Assembly (NCBI GenBank): GCA_009869945.1
Contig: WIXG01000098.1
Location: 164,099 to 228,098 of the forward strand
From: Mesaphorura yosii
Lineage: Eukaryota > Arthropoda > Collembola > Poduromorpha > Tullbergiidae
DNA length: 64,000 nt
Reading direction: 5' to 3'
A program made the position numbers and the translations under genes. Below, one piece after another: positions 25,501 to 36,700 of the stretch. The notes below the pieces were generated by a model that was given only the letters and a program-made list of their open reading frames with translations, ran no database searches and was not told the origin of the DNA. Each line of letters starts with the position of its first letter. The first letter of the stretch is position 1.

Positions 25501-28441
25501 GAGAGCCTTACTTTGGGTTGTGCTAGCGGTGATAATCTCTTTGGCTGTCGGAGTGACGGCCTTCCCGTGAAGGGAAGTCGAAGACACGCTCGGCTCCGTC
25601 TTTATCGTCACGAGGGGCGAGACGGGTGCGGGCGAGACGGTCGAGTCAAGGAAACTGTCCTGTCCCTTGTCCCGGTCGCCCTTCAGGAACGAACCCAAAT
25701 CCCACGAGTTCCTCGTCGGTGAGTTCTGAAATCGCGTAAATTAACAAAGCTGTAGTTAGCAAAATCGCGTCCTGGCAGTTATATTGTGAATGTGTGGCTT
25801 GCCGTGGTTGGTTTGGCTCCTTGGTCATTTTGGTCTTCTCCCTCGCTGCCGCTGCTCGAGTCGTCCGAGTCCGACGTGTCGGAGCCGGACGAGGTGGAGG
25901 AGCTGTCACCGCTGGAGTCCATCTTCTTCAGGGGCGAAGGTACGTTTGCGATGCCGCTATCAGTAATCGACCTGCGGAGGAAGCAAGGAAAATTAGTGCT
26001 CATCCATCCCTCATCCTTCTCAATTAGTGCCCAGAATGGAAGCCGAAGTGTCTCGGACTTACTGGACGATGTCCTCGCTCTTGGACAACTGCGAAAGAAA
26101 CGCAAACGGTTACGTCGATAAGACAATGTTACTTATCATACATTATAATTATCATTTTGCACGCAAATTGTCTGCTTACCCGTCGCTGAGGAGTCTTTGT
26201 GCTCGCAGTCTCGTTTGCAGGTCCCGGAGTCTGAATTCCAGTCACTGGAGTCTTCACGTCCATCATTTCCTAAAAGAGAAACCCGTGAGTTTGCAACACA
26301 AATGAGAATGTTGCTCAGCATTTTAATTTAATGTCCGACTCACCTTTAAAATAGTATCCAATTCAACTGGGCTATCCACCTGAACCAGAAAACAAAATAA
26401 ATATCGTTAAAATTAGGAACTGTACAACTCGCTGGATTTACAACTCGCAGGAAACTTACAGCCGAATCCAAAATGTGTTTTTTATCAGCTCCATCGCTTT
26501 CTATTCGGTTTTTGTTGGTCTCGGAAGAGGAGAATCGAGACTTGCTGCTGCTGTTGCTCAGGCCGCTCTCTTCGACTTTCACCACAGCGCTTGGCGGTGG
26601 GGGAAGGTGTTCTGCTGCTTTCCCAAGCGCCAACGGTTTGTGCGGATGAGCCGAAGTGTCGCTGTTGCCGCTGCTTCGACTGCTGCTACTCGACTGCGAG
26701 CTGTTAATTGAAGTTGAAGTCGCGTGATTTTGATTCGTAGCCGAACTGCTCGAGTGGGAGTTTGAGTTTGGTTTCCGGACGCTGGCGGGGTTCAGCGGCG
26801 GAAACGAGGACCGGGAGGAGTGCTGCTGCGGGTGCTGGAGCGAGGCAGAGCTGCTTCTGATCTGGCCACTGCTGCTGTGGTTGTTGCTAGATGCACTCGC
26901 GCCGCTGCCTGCGGGCGGCTTGAAAGTGTTGTTTGGTTTTGGTTGAGCCTTGCCGCTGTGGCTTTGATTGGCTGGTTGTTGGTCGAGCTGGGCGGTGGAC
27001 GGGGCCGAGTGGTGTGGGTGCGGAGCCTGCGGATGCGGAAGTTGGGGTGACTTGTGACTGTTGCCAGAGTCCACGGGCTTCGTGGCCACAGGAACAAAAG
27101 TCGACTTGAATCCGCCGATGGCGGGCTTGGCCAGAGGAGGCGGGGCAGGGACTTCGAGCTGAGGCGCTGGTGTGAGTGTGGGCTGGGCGTGGTTCTTGGC
27201 CGAGGAAGTGGCAGGGCGGGCGTTGGCGGAGTTAGCCGAGGAGGGTCGGTGTGGAAGACATTGGGCGCTGGAGGAGCCGGGAGGTTTCGTGGCGGTGGCT
27301 CGGTTGGCGTTGGCGGCGGCGCCCTGGTCGACGCCGATGAGGCGGTGCGAGTAGCGGGCGTTGTCGAGGATGTACGGACGAACACTTTCAAAGTTGCCAA
27401 ACTGTTTCCTGATTTCGACCGTGGTCTGGTCTTCACCAACGCGATCGACCTGCGCAAAGAGAATGAGAAGGAATCAGACTGAAGCAGCTGTTTTCGTTAA
27501 TTTACTGGCGTTGGGGGCTCACCTTGACGGGCGGTGATTCGAACAAGTCCTGAGTGTTTGCAGTGAGTTCCTTGTCGTCCGACGGTAACATTTGAGCCCT
27601 TTCTTGCCGTTGCCGTTCTCTCTGCCGGTCCCGCTCTGCGTAATAATAAAATGGGCCACGTGTGGTTAGAATTGTGCTGCTTAGTGCTTAGGCTTAGAAG
27701 GGAGTTTGTCAGCTTCCACAAACGTGTACCGTGCCACTGTGCCACGTCCTCGTCAACACATCAACAGAATTATGGGCCATTACTCACCGCCCGTGTCAGT
27801 CGTCATGCCGACGAAAAACATTCAAATCGGGAACACAATTAACAAAACAACTTTATGGCTTTTTCATTGCTGAAACGCAGAACTCAGCAGAAATGTGGTA
27901 TGTGGCCAGCTCAAAACCCAGCTAAAAGCCAAACCAACATACGGCAGGAATTTGCGAATGAGGGCAAGTTACAATTTGAAATTGCATGGAACCAGGCCAC
28001 AGCCACGAAAAATTCAGAATTGCCTGAATTGCGAACTCAAATTTTCAGTATACTAGAAATGCAAATGCTAATATGCTGGAAGGATCTCCATGACCATCCA
28101 AGATTGAACTTTAAATCTGCAGTGCCTGAAACGCGCTGACTCCTGCTCCGTCCGAGCCTGATCCCGGCCCCTGCCTACCCCGACCACATCAGGGCTCAGG
28201 ACTCACACTCTTACGGCCATTTCTAGCAGTTAGCAATGCTAGAAGCACCACAAAGGGGCAAGTGCCCTACCCAGACACTAATTTTTGAGACGAGTGCAGA
28301 GGAGCAAAACAGCTCAAATGTCCGGCCTTTTTCTGCCGATCGGGCCTACTTGTTAAGTGGACACTTACGATACTCGCCTCGCTTGAGTTCCGAGTTGGCG
28401 TACGGCTTTGTGAGAAGGTTTCGATACTTTTCCAAACTCAT
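22512..28441 (-). CDS. lilli: lilliputian, AF4/FMR2-family transcription elongation scaffold, 13 exons
   Basis: Exons: 28441-28369, 27635-27523, 27449-26460, 26379-26344, 26269-26180, 26088-26063, 25971-25803, 25725-25512, 25443-24281, 23734-23538, 23461-23195, 23099-22723 and 22633-22512. They give 1278 residues in one frame. The N-terminal homology region (about residues 20-100) has a basic RDRQRERQRQER stretch and a following QFGNFESV...HRLIGV motif. Residues 100-390 are low-complexity Ser/Pro/His/Gln. A Ser/Asp-rich block (about 460-495), then NSWDLGSFL, matches the pSer region and the W-L motif of AFF proteins. Residues 570-960 are Lys/Ser/Pro-rich. The C-terminal homology domain spans about 985-1278, with FTYLESGLYFILTG, HTMYKDTFHLIRYI, LLALKLYKMK and LVRYVKRGVKLLK. 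AFF/lilli proteins scaffold P-TEFb and ELL in the super elongation complex in the nucleus. Introns 7 and 12 use GC donors. Exons 4 and 6 are only 36 and 26 nt long. Confidence 0.92.
22634..22722 (-). other. GC-AG intron in lilli (last intron, 89 nt)
   Basis: The exon ends ATCGAAG and the intron begins GCGAGTCC. The next exon begins ACTTCTTC after a CAG acceptor. Only a GC donor here joins HIE to DFFIAIDR in frame within the conserved C-terminal homology domain. The nearby GT would shift the frame. Confidence 0.85.
25726..25802 (-). other. GC-AG intron in lilli (intron 7, 77 nt)
   Basis: The exon ends CCAACCACG and the intron begins GCAAGCC; the acceptor is TTTCAG. The phase-0 join places the Ser/Asp-rich region directly before NSPTRNSWDLG, the same order as in AFF proteins. 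There is no usable GT donor nearby. Confidence 0.75.
27788..27806 (-). CDS. lilli: possible alternative first coding exon of lilli
   Basis: On the minus strand an ATG opens a 19-nt stretch encoding MTTDTG, followed by the donor G|GTGAGT. It ends with one leftover base, exactly as the upstream exon 28441-28369 does. It therefore splices in frame to the exon at 27635, giving MTTDTGERDRQRE. This would be a short N-terminal isoform from a promoter inside intron 1. Very short exons arise by chance, so confidence is modest. Confidence 0.4.
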
Positions 28442-30771
28442 TGTGACTCTGGAAGCTGTTAAACTGTTTAGTTGCCGTTGCGTCTAAGTCTAAGAAACTG
28501 TGGCATATGCTCTCTGTCTACTTCACAGCAATCTTCTTCTTCCTTCAGAACTAAGCAAACATTAACTGCGCGAGTGAAGAGACGAAACAAGCCTTGTGCA
28601 GGGCACGGGCTGCCTCGATTGTGACCAACACACCGACGACGACTCAACGAACGAACGAGCGAGCTGCAGCTCGTCTATCGTATCGACAAGTGCATGCTCT
28701 AAGAAACCGACTGCCTTCTCCAAACGAGCAAACGACGCTCGCTTACGCGATTCTCGACATGCTGCCTCTTCCTCTTCCTGCTCCAGACTATAATTACCAT
28801 GACTGGCGAAAATACTCTAAGCAGCTCCAGCTCGGTTAAGTCGTTCAATCAGTTAAGTGCTTAGCGCTCATGTGCTGATTGACTGGAATTCGCCAGCCCG
28901 CCTGTCCTCAACACAGCGTCAGGAAAACACACGTCAGTGTAAGGGGCTTTAGTATGTCGATGGGCTGGCCCCTGGCCCTGGACAACTGAGCCCTTGCCTA
29001 GCGGGCAGGGGCCAAGGCGATAGGGGCCCGGGTTCATTTCTCAAGATCATGTTAAAATCCATAGCCTAACTGAAAGAGGAGAAGAGTGCATGAGTGAGGC
29101 AGTCAATTTCAATTGAATAGATTCAAAGTGTATGAGTGACGTTGGTTATGGAGTCGATAAAATGGGACATAAAATGACGGTCACAGCAGCGGTAAGCCCA
29201 TTAAATCGAGCCGTTTACGGCTTCGATTGTTTACACGCTGTGTTGTTTGCAGCTCCGTCTCGGAAGGCAAAAGATGTCCGGGTAAGTGGCCTTGACGCGG
29301 GTGTCAAAGCGGAGCCACTTCACTGCCACAGTCGTGGCGTCCGCAGTCACGTTGCGCAGCGATTGTGATTGTTGAGCGAGAGTGAAGAGAAATTAATTGA
29401 CTTTGACTTACCACACCAAATCCCCGACCTTAGATTGTTCATGTTCAACAGCCATAATATTTTTTCGTCTGGGTCGAATGATGAGGTTGGAGTTGTTGCT
29501 GGCTGGCGGGCTGCTGCTGCTGCTGCTGGCTGCGCCGTCGTCGGATTGCTGTGGTGGTCAGTGGCGGCTCATGTCACTGGAAAGTGGTCGGTCAGTGGGA
29601 GCTCGACAAAAGAGGAGCTGCTGCGAGAAGTGAATATGGTAATCTGCGAGCTGAGTCTTTGCAGAGCAATAATATGGAAATATTTATACGAGAGCTGCTG
29701 TGTTGCTGTGGATTGGCCGACCAGCCTCGTTTGCACTCGCACTCGCCTCACGCAGCAGCACACACAAGTGCGCTCAGTGCGGAAAGACAGAAAGAGAAAC
29801 CTGAAATGTGCAAATGATCTGAACAGGCAGGCCAACTGATAACTCGGCTCCCATGAACTTTGATTGCAACCTTCACTGCATGCGCCCTCCGACTGCTTAT
29901 CTCCTGACACAAACGACACTCGGTCACCCAGTCAGCAATCTTAGCAAAAGAAGCAGGCATCGAGCGGCATAATGACAATTGCACTTGCCCATTTGGGGCA
30001 CTACTGCACTGGGGACGAGGGCCAACGAAGGCTGGGCACCCATTCATGGCACACATTCAGTCAGGCAGATTCATGAATTCATGAACTACCCCGTCCTTTG
30101 GGGTAGGGGCAGCAGGGGACTTGGGAGCTTTGGCGCCAGATCGGAGCGTCGGAGGCGCCCTTCCGTGTCCTTTAGATCTTCCCTGCCCGCTGTATTGCAT
30201 TTTGGCTGCTGCTGATGATGATGCAGCTGCACTCGAGTGTCGAGCTCCTCCGGCCAGCCGAACGAGCAAACAAGCAAGTACAGAGCGGTGCGATGCGGAG
30301 CGGCGGCGAACAACAATTTTTTCATGTCGAAGCAGGAGAATGGCAATAGCAATAGTTCAAGCGAGCGAGCGAGGAGGGAATGCGAAGCACGTAGCCAGAG
30401 CTCATTGCATTTGCATTCACTGCGTATGTATTCGTGCTTCTGTTTGCTTTGCTTGGGCAGCTACAAGCAAGGAAGGAAGCCAAGCTAGGCTAAGCTGGGC
30501 CTTTCACAGGCAGGCAGAGCCACCGCACCGCTCGAACAAGGAAGCAAGCTCGCTCTCGTACGACAACTCCGTACCAACAACACAGCGTTACTTCGTTTGA
30601 GCGGCTTTTCATTTCCTTGCACAAATCCTCAGTTGTACCAACACTGCGCGATTGAGCACACGCATTGACGCATTTTCAGTGATCACCGGTCTACTCCGAT
30701 TAAATCACTGCTACTTGCTAAGTTTAATTAACTGCTGGCATTGTGACATCAAATCACTGATACGAAACAGA
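28442..30771. other. divergent promoter region between lilli and GLYR1
   Basis: These 2.3 kb separate the start codons of two genes transcribed away from each other. Both promoters and 5' UTRs must lie here. A CTG-triplet run near 29510-29530 creates a chance alanine-rich open frame. I see no recognised coding exon, RNA gene or transposon. Confidence 0.55.
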
Positions 30772-33700
30772 ATGTCTGAATCAAAGCCGTTCAAGTATGG
30801 AGACCTCGTCTGGTAAGTTCAAGTCGGCTTTTTTTAAGGGTACAGCCCCCGAAGACTGCAATTAGCTGGCGACCCGAACTAATTGTAAGGAAGGCGTGGG
30901 ATGCTGATTTCTGATAAGATTAGATTTGTTATTGCTTTACTGACTTGGGCGTCAGGAGAGGAGGTTCATGTACCATGTGTACTAGGATTTAAAAGTGGCA
31001 CTGGTGCACAGCCACGCCACACCGGCACCTGCTACCCGGCCAAAGGGCAAAATGAGCGTCCCTCCAACATGCGTCGTCAATTGCTAACACAGTAAACCCC
31101 TCTCAATTAAAATAATCTGGCTGGCGACCCTGGTTAATAGATGCTTAGTTAAAACTGGCTTTAACAAATGAGATAGTTGTAGGAGTTATTCTCCTGTCTG
31201 CACGCAACTCCAATTAGTTTAAGCCCAGTTATTTCAACAATTAGGCTACTAAAGTAAAAACTTTTTCGCTCCACATTTCACTTTTTTCATCTTTAACTAT
31301 CTTTTCTATCTTTAGACTGGCGTTGGCGTTAATTATTAAACGGTTCCAAGCGAGCGTACATGATAGGGCTTAGTTTAAGCATAAGCATGGGCTAAGGAGT
31401 GTCGAAGTAGGAGTTAGATACCAACATTAAAATTAAATCAACTGAATTAACTTCCAATTGTAATATCAGTTATAGTTTGTACAAGGAGTTATTTAGAACA
31501 TTGATTAGAAACCGTTTAAATCCCTGCATTACACAGCTCGAAAAGAGTGGGTTTTATTTCAAAACCAGAAGTGATCAGATAGAAGAATTTTTAATAATTA
31601 GCCAAAAGACATTCGCATTAAGCACTGTGTTGGAATTGAATTCGTCGCTGACAGGCAGCTGACCATTTTTAATACAGTTAATGCTCCCAGTTCCTGATGC
31701 TCCTTCACTAATGTAATTTGTTACTTGCATGTTTTGCAGGGCCAAGATGAAGGGCTACCCGCCATGGCCAGCGAAGGTAAGCGTTCAATCTTCAACCCTA
31801 CGCGATAGACCGACTAGGCTAGCAAGCACAAGGCAAACTCTTGACTATTTTATTGGTTCTTAGGTTTGCGAGCCTGGGAGGTTGGTGCACAAGAAGCCCA
31901 AGACTCTGGACAAGAACTCCCACGCGGTCTTCTTCTTTGGCACTCGCAACTTTTCGTGGATCGAAGACGGGAATCTGAAGCACTACGAAGACCACAAAGA
32001 TCTGCTGAAGGTCACCAAGACACCTGCCTTCAAGAAAGCTGTTGGTGAGATTGAGGAGTTCATCGCGAGCGGCGAGAGCACCGTGATCGAAGAGAACACG
32101 CTTGATCAGGGCGGAGAGGACAACATGGACCTGGAGGAGGCTGAGGCAGCACCCGAAACTCCGCGGGTGAAGGGCAAACCAGTGAGTTAACGACTGGCGC
32201 TAATTATAAAACACTTATTCAAATGCCAAATAAGCCAAATGTTTTGTGTCAAATGTGAATTGGGTCAATGTCATGTCTTTGCAGGGTCGCAAGAAGAAAA
32301 TGTCACTGGAGACGAACGGCGACAGCACCGAAGACTCGTATTCTGACGTACCTAAGAAGAGGAAGACTATGGAAGATGGCCACGCGGGTCCTTCGCGTCC
32401 GTCGGTGGGCCGGAAGAGCGCTGCACACAACTTGGTCAACAGAATCCACGGAGAGATCTCGGCTCCTCGAGTAAGTACAAAACACACGACATAATTAATC
32501 ACAACTTACGTAAAATTTGTAATTTGTGCGCAAAACTCAGTGGTGTTGTCCGTGTTGTCACTTTTGGCTCCTTGGCTTGGCATGGCGCGCTTCCTTCCTG
32601 TTAATAGCGAATTTCCTCTAACGTTACTACAGGCTTTACGTACTTATGACCGTGGGCCAAAACGTGGAATCTACTTCAGCACGCCGAAGAGAGGACGCGG
32701 ACGTCCTCGAAAGGCGAGACACGTAAGTTTACACGCTTGGCAGTCGCTAACCACTTGCCCTGCCCTTTCTTGTAGAAACCCATCGATGTTACGACCGTGA
32801 GCCAGATGCTGAAGGACAAGAACATCACTCCGTCCACGTACAAGTTTGGGTTTCTCGGGGTCGGCATCATGGGCTCTGGCATGATCAAAAACCTCCTCAA
32901 CTCGGGGCATCACGTCTCCATCTGGAATCGCACTCCTGATAAGGCAAGCAAACAAATCCTTATCTTCTATTTTCCAACTTCTAAAGGCATTTGCATAAAT
33001 GAGGTGGCTCGGTGATAAACAGTGACTAGGCTTTCTTTATTCACGTGAGCACGTTGCTTAATTATCAAGAACTTAATTTTAATTAGTTGGGTTGCGAGTA
33101 ATTAAAATGACACTAAACATTTCCACAACTTAACTTTCGTCTGAACCAAGTTTAGAGGGAACCTTCGCTTTATTCTCACTGGCGGTCAAAACTAATTTCT
33201 TGTGGAGTGGACTCCGCATCCTAATCTCATACCAGGAAATGAAATCGATTTTAAATCTCGTAAAGATCAGAAAACAGTAATTGTTTGATAGCAACCATCC
33301 ATCATTACGCATTAAGTGTGAGGACACGAGGGCAGTTGCAGTAAATTAAGTCGGTTAGGCTAGGACACTTTCGAATTTCGATTCGAAGTTTAAGGAAACT
33401 TGATGCTTGAGATCAGAAACAAACCATGCGACTGTGAGAAACGACCTCCGTGACCTAGACTGCTCATAAATATAGTAATTAATTTCGTTATACGTCCTAA
33501 GCTCGTTCCGGTGCGTGCTTGAATACTGAAGAGGGCCTGGCCTGACTGTGTTTAGTACTTCGTGTACTTTAGCGCTTAAGTATGCCAACATTAAATACAA
33601 TTAATACTTTACAAATACCCGAACGACCAAGTTCGAATTAAGAATTAAGTTATCGACCTGTACATAAACTACGCGGGCGACGGCTTAAACTAATCGTATT

Positions 33701-36700
33701 CATATGATGAGCTGATTGCTTTTCGCACTACGCCTGTACATCCCCGTCCCCTCCGGGGCTGGGGCTCTGGCTCGTTTCTTGAATCTCTGCGTCGATGATG
33801 ACCACGACAGTCGCCTCCGCAGCAGCGTTTGATTTCAAATTCGAGGTGGTGATGGCGAGCAGTTCTGCTGGGATGAGCAGTGAGACTCGCTCCGCCCTCT
33901 CTTCTGTATTGTTGTCGATCGCGTGGCCGTTGCCGTTCTGAGTGGCCTCTGCGGGAAGGAACTCGGCATCTCCGTCGAGTTCGTCGAGGTAGATGGAGTC
34001 TGTCCTCCCACAGGCGCCCATGCCCCGACACGTGTCAAAGTTTAGGTTGGGCAGGTTCTCCAGGATTTTGTTTAGCGTCTGCGCCTGCCACTTGTAAGTC
34101 TCGCGAAGCTTCAGGAGCTGGTGACTGCTGAACTTGCACACGCGGCTCCGCTGAAAGAGATAATTCTCGCGAACACGACACAGTTGGTGCGTCGAGTACG
34201 TCGACACTCGACGAATCTGAACAAATGAAACGAAAAATGTCAATTAGCCAACATACTTTCATTTATGTGCTTTGTCTGTTACCTGGTCAAAGTACTGATC
34301 TCTGATTGTGTGGAGTTGCTGGGTTCCGTAGTCGCGAATGTCGGACAGGTTTTTCGTTTGTGTGGTGTAGCTCTCTCGGATGCGCTCCAGCTGAGAGAGG
34401 CAGTTGTCCTTGATTCGCCTCGCCTGCATGTTGTAATTGTCTCGAAGCCAGTCAAGCTGCGAGTTGTTGTGCTGCTCGAGACTTTCGAAGAAACTCCGAA
34501 CCCGCTTCGCATGGTGCGGACTCACCGGTTTCGGACAGTCCAGCCCGAACCTAAAAAGAAAAGAATAAAGGCGAGAGTCAATTGGTAAATTTCCTTTTCG
34601 TGTTTTGTTGGCTTCGTTCTGGTTGGCTTACCGATTGAGGACGAGGCGGACGAGTTGGACGACGAGGACGGCGAGGAGGAACCCGACGGAGCTCATCCAG
34701 CCGAGGATGATGCTCACATACTTGATGTCCAGAAAGATAGTCGTGTCCATGCCCAGGTGCACGTAGTGCGTCACGTTCACGTTCGCGTAGGAAGCCACAC
34801 AGAGGTAGAGACCAAAGTCCGCACTGCTCACGTTCGCAATATACATGCTCCCGCTCTCCAGCACGTGCGTCGATCCGCCCCCAGTGTCTCCCGCCTCCTC
34901 GCTTGCGAGCCTCCGCTGTTTTGGGGTGAACCAGCTAATGCGGGGCGCGGTCTCTCGCTGCGGGTGACATTTTAGCACGGTGCTCTTCCCAAGCAGGGCG
35001 TAGAATTTGATGGGCATTCGAGCGACGATGTTGTCGGAGGCGCAGTTGAGACGGCTGCGAACGTAGGCACTCGAGAATGGCCGGAGCTCATTATCTGAGT
35101 CGGCGCACCATATCGTTTGGGTGAGGTTGGAGTCTGGGCTGGTGGTGATGTTTGGCTGGGTGAGCCAGGGGAGGACCCAGCGGTCGTCACAGCCGCAACG
35201 CCACGCGTTGCCGTGGAGGAGCACGCGGTGGATGGCGGAAAGGTGGGCGAGGGACTCTGGAATGCTGGTCAAGTGGTTGTGGCTCAGGTCCAGCTCCTCC
35301 ACCGCCGCCAGGCTGTCGATCAGCCGGTTGATCTCCGTCAGCGACCGCAGCGCCGTGTCGGGGTCGCCAAAGGCCGCAGAGCTCCACGTGGCGGCCATCC
35401 GCAGTTGGCGCAGTTGTTTGTTGTGCTCGAAGTACGGGTCGAAGATCTGCAGCACCTCGTTGTGGCTCATGTCAACAGAATTCAGCGCTGCGAGGGGCAC
35501 AAACACCTCCGTGTCGATGTACCGAATTTTGTTGTTACTGACGTTCAGGTGGCGCAGCTGGGCGAAGCCGTCGAAGATCTGCTCCTGCAGGTGCTCAATG
35601 TGGTTGTGCGAAAGATCGAGGCTGATCAGCTGGGGCAGGTACGCACCCAGGTCCGACGGAATCGTGTGGATTTTGTTGTAGGAAAGGTTGAGCGACTGCA
35701 GGTCCTCCAGGTGCTCGAAGGCGTCCACGCTCAGCGGCCCCAGCGAGCCCCCAACGATGCTGATATGTTGGGCTGGCGGCAGTGAGTTGAGGAGAAAGGC
35801 GGAGAGGGCGGGGGAGCTATCACACAGAGAGAGGCTCTCCAGCTGCAGGTTCGGGAGGTACGTCATTGCAAAGCCCTCTGCCTGGAGCGGGTCGTCCCCG
35901 TGCCCGTCCCACAGCGTCCCAGACTGCGAGATCCGCAACCTTCTGAGCCCGCTGACGAGGTCCTGAAAGATGTACGAATTGAAGAAGTACGTCGGGTCGA
36001 GGCGCACCTCCTCCAGCACAAACTCCTCCAGCTGACTCGTCAGAGTGCTTGACAGCACGTGAAAGCTCGACCAGAAGTCAATCTTCAGACCGCGAATTGC
36101 GAGTTTCCGGACTCCACTCGAAATGTCGACTTCCTGGCCATGGCGGGGCTTCGATTCGGAGGGCGGGTCGGCTTCCGCCGTCTGCCGACAGGAAATGCTG
36201 AGATCTTGGTTTGATGGCTCGTAGAGGCATGAGCAGTGGGTCGGGCATTCGAGGGTCACGTTGGCCCGACCCGAACCAGAGCCAGGCTGATGTGCAATTT
36301 CATTATTGCTAGTTGATTGACTGACTGATACAGAGATGAGGATCAGGAGGAACCAAAGCCAAGCCTGAAGTTGGAGGCGCAGGGGGAATCGCCCGCGACA
36401 ACTCGAGTGGCTGGCTTCCATCACATTGAAAAGATACGCCCCAAGTCCGCAGGTTTCGAAGGGCTTGAGCGGTGTGTTGGTGTCACTTTGGCAGTTGCAT
36501 CTCGACTCCTTCTTCGTTCCCTGCAGTTAATTAGGCCGAATGAATTCACACACAATAATGAACGAATCAATTATGAGCCCAGTCAGTCGAGAATCGAGTC
36601 GCAGCTGAATAATTCATAAATTCATTTATTCATTAGGAATCATTTGCCTTTGCTCTTGAGCACAGTCTCAGCTCTTGCTGCTGCTGTTTTCGCAACTTCA

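Noticed and set aside
24594-25526. 310-codon open frame on the plus strand
   Set aside because: It is the antisense of the Lys/Ser/Pro-rich lilli exon 9. The GC-rich, biased codons of that exon leave the opposite strand free of stops.
29369-29839. 156-codon open frame with an alanine/valine-rich segment that looks like a membrane helix
   Set aside because: The segment arises from a CTG-triplet repeat. No splice partners and no family motif were found.
35117-35785. 222-codon and overlapping 186-codon open frames on the plus strand
   Set aside because: Both are antisense to the leucine-rich-repeat exon, whose minus-strand coding is clear from LRR motifs.
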